From positions 9,327,961-9,391,960 of the forward strand of contig OY759270.1 of the NCBI GenBank assembly GCA_963662155.1: a stretch of 64,000 bases of DNA. Reading direction: 5' to 3'. Shown here one piece after another: positions 63,390-64,000 of this stretch. The notes below the pieces were generated by a model. That model made no database searches and was not told where the DNA came from. It saw nothing but the letters and a program-made list of their open reading frames with translations. Position numbers and translations under genes: made by a program. The DNA comes from Lamellibrachia columna (lineage: Eukaryota; Annelida; Polychaeta; Sabellida; Siboglinidae). Position 1 is the stretch's first letter; each line of letters opens with the position of its first letter.

Positions 63390-64000
63390 TGTACAGGGGT
63401 GAAGGTCAGGTAAAGTATTGTTGAGCCACTCTTTCTGTTCTTTCTTTCCATAGTTTTCTATCGGCCGCCACCTCTCTCCATCTTTCATCCTCCCCCGATC
63501 CTCTCATGTAGCTCCTCACGCAGTCCTCCCATCTCAGCTGTGGCCTTCCCCTTTTCCTGCATCATTGATGTTTTTCCACCTCTGCTCTCTTTGCTAGTTT
63601 GCTTGCATCCATTCTTAACAAGTGACCTGCCCATCTCAGTTGGGCAATCTCCTGTTGTTGTTCTGTCAACGCCACCATCTCCAGACCATACAGGCATGCT
63701 GGTGTAACACATGTTCTCAGGACTTTCCCTTTCACCTTTTTTTTTTATTTTTCTGTCCAACATGATTCCCTCTACCTTTCTCCAAGCATTCGCCCCCATT
63801 TGTGTCCGACGTCGCACTTCTGCCTCTGAATGTCCATCCTCCGTAACCATTCCTCCAAGGTACACAAAGCCATCCACTTGCTTGATCTCCTTACCATCCA
63901 ACCTTATGTTCAACTCCTCTCTCTGGTGTCCAATCCACATCACTTCTGTCTTCTCCAGGCTCATTCTCAGTAAGTGCTTCTCGAACACCTCCTTCCATTC
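63390..64000 (-). pseudogene. Non-LTR reverse transcriptase, 3' part, runs off the window
   Basis: On the minus strand: LRMSLEKTEVMWIGHQREEL, IRLDGKEIKQVDGFVYLGGM, AEVRRRTQMGANAWRKVEGI, and after frame changes LRWEDCVRSYM and ERWREVAADRKLWKERT. The order and motifs fit the C-terminal end of a non-LTR ORF2. At least one frameshift separates the blocks. Confidence 0.8.

Overview
This is animal nuclear DNA. Its protein-coding genes are split into many small exons with GT-AG introns, the genome is AT-rich, and the non-coding part is packed with minisatellites, tRNA-derived SINEs, non-LTR retrotransposon debris, hAT elements and foldback (MITE-like) elements. Both multi-exon genes that I recognise are metazoan housekeeping genes of near-vertebrate length. 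The lineage cannot be read from the window with confidence. I infer a marine invertebrate, possibly an early-branching one such as a sponge. No bacterial features (operons, ribosome binding sites, CRISPR) are present.

Layout. (1) 1-9.4 kb: a short open end that may be the last exon of an upstream + strand gene (2-157), then repeats and apparently non-coding DNA. (2) 9443-10588, minus strand: the last two exons of an unrecognised Ser/Thr/Pro-rich protein. (3) 15911-27426, plus strand: a complete ten-exon NUDC gene (343 aa), with a 634-bp foldback element in intron 1, a 50-bp VNTR in intron 4, a SINE in intron 6 and a 60-bp VNTR in intron 8. (4) 27.4-30.3 kb: convergent intergenic region. (5) 30340-62851, minus strand: twenty consecutive exons of VPS16 (751 codons plus stop). 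Only about the first 80 residues are missing, presumably beyond the right edge. All exon phases join and the protein aligns along its length with vertebrate VPS16. (6) Inside the largest VPS16 intron (42617-52374), on the same strand, lies an intronless 274-aa TALE-class homeobox gene (45298-46122). (7) 63.4-64 kb: the 3' part of a non-LTR reverse transcriptase.

NUDC is a dynein/HSP90-linked chaperone and VPS16 a HOPS/CORVET tethering subunit. They are convergent neighbours with no shared pathway evident. The homeobox protein is a predicted transcription factor.

Most interesting points: two VPS16 introns look U12-type (donors GTATCCTT and GTATCCGA, branch sites TTCCTTAAT and CCTTGAC), and both must end in CAT rather than AG to keep the conserved frame. 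Two large minisatellites are tandem copies of the tRNA-like head of two different SINE families. Minisatellites butt directly against VPS16 splice sites. Two hAT elements share termini but differ inside. Long periodic ORFs arise from repeats that are open in several frames and should not be taken for genes.
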